From CAVQJU01 sp963754955 (lineage in GTDB: Bacteria > Acidobacteriota > Vicinamibacteria > Vicinamibacterales > CAVVIG01), in contig CAVWHY010000001.1 of NCBI GenBank assembly GCA_963754955.1, forward strand, positions 744,001 to 808,000: a DNA stretch of 64,000 nt, given 5' to 3'. Numbering within the stretch: position 1 is the stretch's first letter; each line of letters begins with the position of its first letter. Shown piece after piece: positions 60,702 to 64,000 of the stretch. The notes under the pieces are model-generated. The model was given only the letters and a program-made list of their open reading frames with translations. It ran no database searches and was not told the DNA's origin. The position numbers were made by a program, and so were the translations under genes.

Positions 60702-61760
60702 TCACACGCCCGCAGCCTCGACCTCGAAGGCTCGCGCAAGCGATTCTGTGTAGGGCGGCCTGAAGATGCCGCGCTCGGTGATGATGCCGGCGATCAGCGC
60801 GCTCGGGGTGACGTCGAACGCCGGGTTCCACACGTGCGCGCCGTCGGGCACGAGCTGCGCGCCGCCGGCGTGCGTCACTTCGCGCGCGCTGCGCTCTTCG
60901 ATCGGAATGTGCTGGCCGTCAGGCGTCGACAGATCGATGGTCGACAGCGGCGCGGCCACATAGAACGGAATGCGGTGCTCGCGCGCGAGGACGGCGACGC
61001 TGTACGTGCCGATCTTGTTGGCGGTGTCGCCGTTGGCAGCGATGCGGTCCGCGCCGACGACGACGAGATCGACCCTGCCCTGCCGCATCAGCGACCCCGC
61101 CATGTTGTCGGCGATGACGGTGGTGTGGATGCCGTCGCGCACGAGCTCCCACGCCGTGAGGCGCGCGCCCTGGAGAAAGGGACGTGTCTCGTCGGCGAAC
61201 ACCGTCACCTGCCTGCCGGCTTCGACGGCCCCGCGTATCACGCCGAGCGCCGTGCCGTACCCGGCTGTCGCCAGGGCGCCGGCGTTGCAGTGCGTCAGAA
61301 TGCGGGCTTCGGCCGGCACGACGGCGGCGCCGAACGCGCCGATGGCCCGGCAGCTCGCGACGTCTTCGTCGTGAATCGCCTCCGCTTCCTGGTCGAGCCG
61401 ATCCTTGATCTGCTCGACCGACTGGCCTGCCCCGGCGGCCGCTGCAAACACCCGCTTCATCCGATCGATCGCCCAGAACAGGTTCACCGCCGTCGGACGC
61501 GTCGCCGCCATCAGCTCGCAGACCTTGTAGAACTCGGCCGCGAACTTCTGGGTGCCTGTCGTCGTGCTCTTCCGCATGCCCAGGGCGATGCCCATGGCCG
61601 CTGCCACGCCGATCGCCGGCGCGCCGCGAATGACCATCGTCTTGATGGCGCGGGCGACTTCCTTGGCCGTCGTACAGCGAACGTAGATCTCAGCAGCAGG
61701 CAGCTTGCGCTGGTCGATCATCACGACCGCGTCAGCTTCCCGGGCAATCGTTGGCAACAT
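60702..61760 (-). CDS. mtnA: S-methyl-5-thioribose-1-phosphate isomerase
   Basis: A 352-residue enzyme of the methionine salvage pathway. RGAPAIGVAAAMG and HCNAGALAT (catalytic Cys) and GADRIAANGD (catalytic Asp) are all there. The ATG at 61760 starts the family's N-terminus; an upstream GTG would extend it into the heptamer array and is less likely. It leads the operon mtnA-tsaD-yjbQ-VWFA-Nudix. Confidence 0.93.
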   Translation of the reverse strand: MLPTIAREADAVVMIDQRKLPAAEIYVRCTTAKEVARAIKTMVIRGAPAIGVAAAMGIALGMRKSTTTGTQKFAAEFYKVCELMAATRPTAVNLFWAIDRMKRVFAAAAGAGQSVEQIKDRLDQEAEAIHDEDVASCRAIGAFGAAVVPAEARILTHCNAGALATAGYGTALGVIRGAVEAGRQVTVFADETRPFLQGARLTAWELVRDGIHTTVIADNMAGSLMRQGRVDLVVVGADRIAANGDTANKIGTYSVAVLAREHRIPFYVAAPLSTIDLSTPDGQHIPIEERSAREVTHAGGAQLVPDGAHVWNPAFDVTPSALIAGIITERGIFRPPYTESLARAFEVEAAGV

Positions 61761-61774
61761 GGTGCGATTGTACT

Positions 61775-61858
61775 GGTTCACGGTTCAGGGTTCAGGGTTC
61801 AGGGTTCATCGTTCAGGGTTCGGGGAACCTTGAACCGTGAACGTTGAACCTTGAACCT
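61775..61858. repeat. Perfect-phase inverted heptamer array (GGTTCAG/TGAACCT)
   Basis: Exactly twelve heptamers: ggttcac, ggttcag three times, ggttcat, cgttcag, ggttcgg, then ggaacct, tgaaccg, tgaacgt, tgaacct twice. The second half is the complement of the first. It lies between cdd and mtnA on the same strand and may split the two operons by termination. Confidence 0.9.
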
Positions 61859-61860
61859 CT

Positions 61861-62676
61861 TTAGAGCAACCTCGCGTCGAACGGCAGCGGCAGAAGATCC
61901 TTCAGCTCGAGCGTGCCTTTTTCGTCGGTCATGTTCGCGAGCACGACCTGCAGGTTGCCGCCGAACTCCCAGAGCATCTGTCGGCAGGCGCCGCAGGGCG
62001 GCGTCGGCGAGTCGGTGTCGGCGACGATGGCGATGCGCGTGAACGCGCGATGCCCTTCGGACAGTGCCTTGAACATCGCGACGCGCTCGGCGCACATGGT
62101 CAGGCCGTACGTGGCGTTTTCGATGTTGCAGCCGCTGACGACCGTGCCGTCCGCCGCTTCGAGCGCTGCGCCCACCTTGAAGTGCGAGAACGCGGCGTCG
62201 GCGTGCTCGCGGGCGCGGCGCGCAGCGGCCACGAGATCGATCTGCCCCGGCCGGTCGCGAAGCCGGCGGGGGCCCAGCCGCCTATCGGGGCCGGACTGCC
62301 GCCTCTCGCCGTCCGCCCGGCCCGCGTTCTCGCGGCGGCGATCGAAGCCGGTCCGCCGGTCGGGTTCCTGCGCCATGCGGCTGGAGTCGGTCAGCAGCCG
62401 CATCGGATTGTGACGCTGGACGCCGTTCACGACATGCGTCACGCGCGCGATCTTGAAGAGCCTCGCCGTCAGCACCTGCACTTCGAGATCGCCGTGGCAC
62501 AGTTCGGCCGCCGCGGCACTCGCCCAGTGGCGAACCGCGTAGAACCGCATGGGCGATGCCTCGTCGCGGACGATGTCGGCGCGCCCGTACTCCTTGCGGG
62601 CGAGCACGGTCGAGAACTCGCGGGCGATGGCGAGGAAGTCCGCCTCGTGGCCGTCGTTGACGTCCACCATGGCCAC
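61861..62676 (-). CDS. cdd: Cytidine deaminase with extra N-terminal domain
   Basis: A ~271-residue protein. The last ~135 residues are a complete cytidine deaminase: FSHFKVGAAL, CNIENATYG, the catalytic CAE and PPCGACRQ (zinc ligands). Ahead of it, ~100 residues form a domain with EADFLAIAREFSTVLARK and FYAVRHWASA, of the size and pattern of dimeric alpha-beta barrel (monooxygenase-like) domains, then an Arg/Asp-rich linker of about 40. The GTG at 62676 has AAGGA nine bases upstream; a TTG at 62706 and ATG at 62670 are options. It deaminates cytidine to uridine. Confidence 0.85.
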   Translation of the reverse strand: MAMVDVNDGHEADFLAIAREFSTVLARKEYGRADIVRDEASPMRFYAVRHWASAAAAELCHGDLEVQVLTARLFKIARVTHVVNGVQRHNPMRLLTDSSRMAQEPDRRTGFDRRRENAGRADGERRQSGPDRRLGPRRLRDRPGQIDLVAAARRAREHADAAFSHFKVGAALEAADGTVVSGCNIENATYGLTMCAERVAMFKALSEGHRAFTRIAIVADTDSPTPPCGACRQMLWEFGGNLQVVLANMTDEKGTLELKDLLPLPFDARLL

Positions 62677-62689
62677 CGAGAGACGTCCT

Positions 62690-63511
62690 TCATGCGAGGC
62701 GGTCAATGATGCCCTCCAGTAGCGCGACGAACTGCCCGCGCACCCGTTGCGCCGTCTCCATCACCTCGGAGTGGTCCAGCGGCTGAGGCAGCACGCCCGC
62801 CGCCATGTTCGTGATGCACGACAGTCCGAGGACCTCGAGTCCCATGTGCCGGGCCGCGATGGCCTCGAGCACCGTCGACATGCCGACCGCGTCCGCCCCT
62901 ATTGCCCGTAGATATCGGATCTCCGCGGGCGTTTCGTAACTGGGGCCGAGCAGCGCCGCGTAGACGCCGTGCGCCAGCCGCAGCCCGATGGCTGCTGATG
63001 ACTCGTCCGCCAGCGCCCGGAGTCGCCTGGAGTACACCTCTGACATATCCGGGAAGCGCGCGCCGAACCTGTCGTCGTTCGCGCCCACCAACGGATTGTG
63101 GCCGGTCAGGTTGATGTGGTCGTCGATCGCCATCAGCGCGCCCTGCGCGAAGCCGGTGTTCACCCCGCCAGCGGCGTTGGTCAGAATCAGGGTCCTGACG
63201 CCGAGGACGCCCAGGGCCCGAACCGCGAAGGTCACGGTCCGCGCGTCGTGGCCCTCGTAGAGGTGACAGCGTCCCGCAAGCGCCGCGATCCGGGTGCCCC
63301 GGCTCGTGCCCACGACCAGACGCCCCTCGTGACCCGGGACATTCGACACCGGCCAGTTCGGCAGCTCGTGATAGGGAAGCGAGACCGGGTTCCCCAGCGA
63401 GCTCGCAAAGTCGCCGAGCCCGGATCCGAGCACGATCGCGATCGACGGCGCCTCGCCGGCGCGCGCCCGAACGACTTCAGCGGCGGCATGGACGGCGTCG
63501 TAGTACGGCAT
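62690..63511 (-). CDS. Purine-nucleoside phosphorylase
   Basis: A 273-residue enzyme of the trimeric PNP family. VLGSGLG (phosphate loop), GHEGRLVVG, TNAAGGVN (near 120) and the LGPSYETPAEIR plus IGADAVGMST segments all match. It splits purine nucleosides with phosphate to base and ribose-1-phosphate. It lies between the nucleoside transporter and cdd in one salvage operon. Confidence 0.94.
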   Translation of the reverse strand: MPYYDAVHAAAEVVRARAGEAPSIAIVLGSGLGDFASSLGNPVSLPYHELPNWPVSNVPGHEGRLVVGTSRGTRIAALAGRCHLYEGHDARTVTFAVRALGVLGVRTLILTNAAGGVNTGFAQGALMAIDDHINLTGHNPLVGANDDRFGARFPDMSEVYSRRLRALADESSAAIGLRLAHGVYAALLGPSYETPAEIRYLRAIGADAVGMSTVLEAIAARHMGLEVLGLSCITNMAAGVLPQPLDHSEVMETAQRVRGQFVALLEGIIDRLA

Positions 63512-64000
63512 TTAGAGCAGGAATCCGGCGATCGTGGCGGTCATGAAGTTGGCCAGCGTGCCCGCGAGCATCGCGCGCAGGCCGAGGCGCGCCAGATCGT
63601 GCCGGCGGTTCGGGGCGAGCCCGCCGATGCCGCCGATCTGCATGCCGATCGAACTGAAGTTGGCGAATCCGCAGAGCGCGAACGTCGCGATCGTGAACGA
63701 TTTCGGATCGAGCGTCGCCTTGAGCGGGCCAAGCTGCGAGTAGGCAACGAACTCGTTGAGCGCCATGCGCGTGCCGAGGAGATTACCGATCGTCGGCGCG
63801 TCGCGCCAGGGCACGCCCATGCTCCAGGCCACGGGCGCGAACACCCATCCGAAAATCTGCTGGAGGCTGAGGTGTGCGACGCCCAGGATCGCGTTGACGA
63901 GGGCGATGAGCGCGAGAAAGGAGATGAGCATGGCGCCGACATTCAGCGCCAGGTGCAGACCTTCGGCCGTGCCCCGGCCGGCGGCGTCGATCACGTTGAC
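63512..64000 (-). CDS. CNT-family concentrative nucleoside transporter, C-terminal part
   Basis: The gene runs off the right edge; the last 162 codons are visible. LNVGAMLISFLALIALVN, GTRMALNEFVAY and LCGFANFSSIGMQIGGIGGLAP are the substrate-binding and C-terminal motifs of NupC-type transporters. It imports nucleosides with Na+ or H+. The PNP gene starts directly after its stop, so uptake and breakdown are co-expressed. Confidence 0.93.
   Translation of the reverse strand, partial: VNVIDAAGRGTAEGLHLALNVGAMLISFLALIALVNAILGVAHLSLQQIFGWVFAPVAWSMGVPWRDAPTIGNLLGTRMALNEFVAYSQLGPLKATLDPKSFTIATFALCGFANFSSIGMQIGGIGGLAPNRRHDLARLGLRAMLAGTLANFMTATIAGFLL

Overview
The window is GC-rich DNA (about two thirds G+C by eye) with tightly packed, often overlapping genes. 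It most likely comes from an acidobacterium, plausibly class Vicinamibacteria. The clearest lineage hint is a VWFA-related protein of the Acidobacteriota type (58297-59235). A TlpA/ECF-sigma operon, a peptidase-propeller-barrel outer-membrane protein and a COG1964-type radical SAM enzyme agree with this. No rRNA, tRNA, CRISPR array, insertion sequence or prophage was seen.

Layout. 1-4.8 kb: end of a SCO1/SenC gene, a transglutaminase-like gene, then a leftward ECF sigma / anti-sigma / TlpA / desaturase operon. 4.9-8.1 kb: an outer-membrane metallopeptidase-barrel protein. 8.3-11.3 kb: a TPR/retropepsin-like protein, nuoI-nuoB and a 7Fe ferredoxin. 11.3-22.5 kb: an envelope redox/metal region with a porin-like barrel, four separate cupredoxin proteins, a sensor kinase with an NtrC-type regulator, bacterioferritin and a PepSY protein behind a possible Fur box. 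22.6-25.1 kb: an MgtE_N/CBS protein paired with an NRAMP-like carrier whose metal site is altered. 25.1-29.4 kb: a lipid-type cluster (degenerate P450, methyltransferase-like membrane protein, desaturase, patatin, divergent TetR). 29.4-36.8 kb: lipA, PadR and the pyruvate dehydrogenase operon, so the lipoyl maker and lipoyl users lie together. 36.9-43.9 kb: uracil-DNA glycosylase, TonB-like protein, threonine dehydratase, glycerophosphodiesterase, and an AAA/VWA/LON run. 44-49.2 kb: YpdA-like reductase, the Tes-like radical SAM enzyme, folE, PilZ. 49.3-55.8 kb: M28 peptidase and two ABC-2 transporter pairs. 55.8-64 kb: HD hydrolase, amino-acid permease, a five-gene overlapping operon (mtnA-tsaD-yjbQ-VWFA-Nudix) and a nucleoside salvage operon (CNT transporter, PNP, cdd).

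Two patterns run through the whole window. First, gene borders carry many different arrays of degenerate 6-9 nt words (mostly 7 or 8 nt). They are often arranged as two inverted halves that can form long hairpins, and two arrays of one word family lie inside genes. Second, some twenty reading-frame breaks occur, including in genes that must be functional (aceE, tsaD, ECF sigma). Nearly all are a net +1 insertion. Uncorrected sequencing or assembly insertions are the simplest explanation, but this needs read-level checking. Where a gene is split by such a break, the coordinates given span all its parts.
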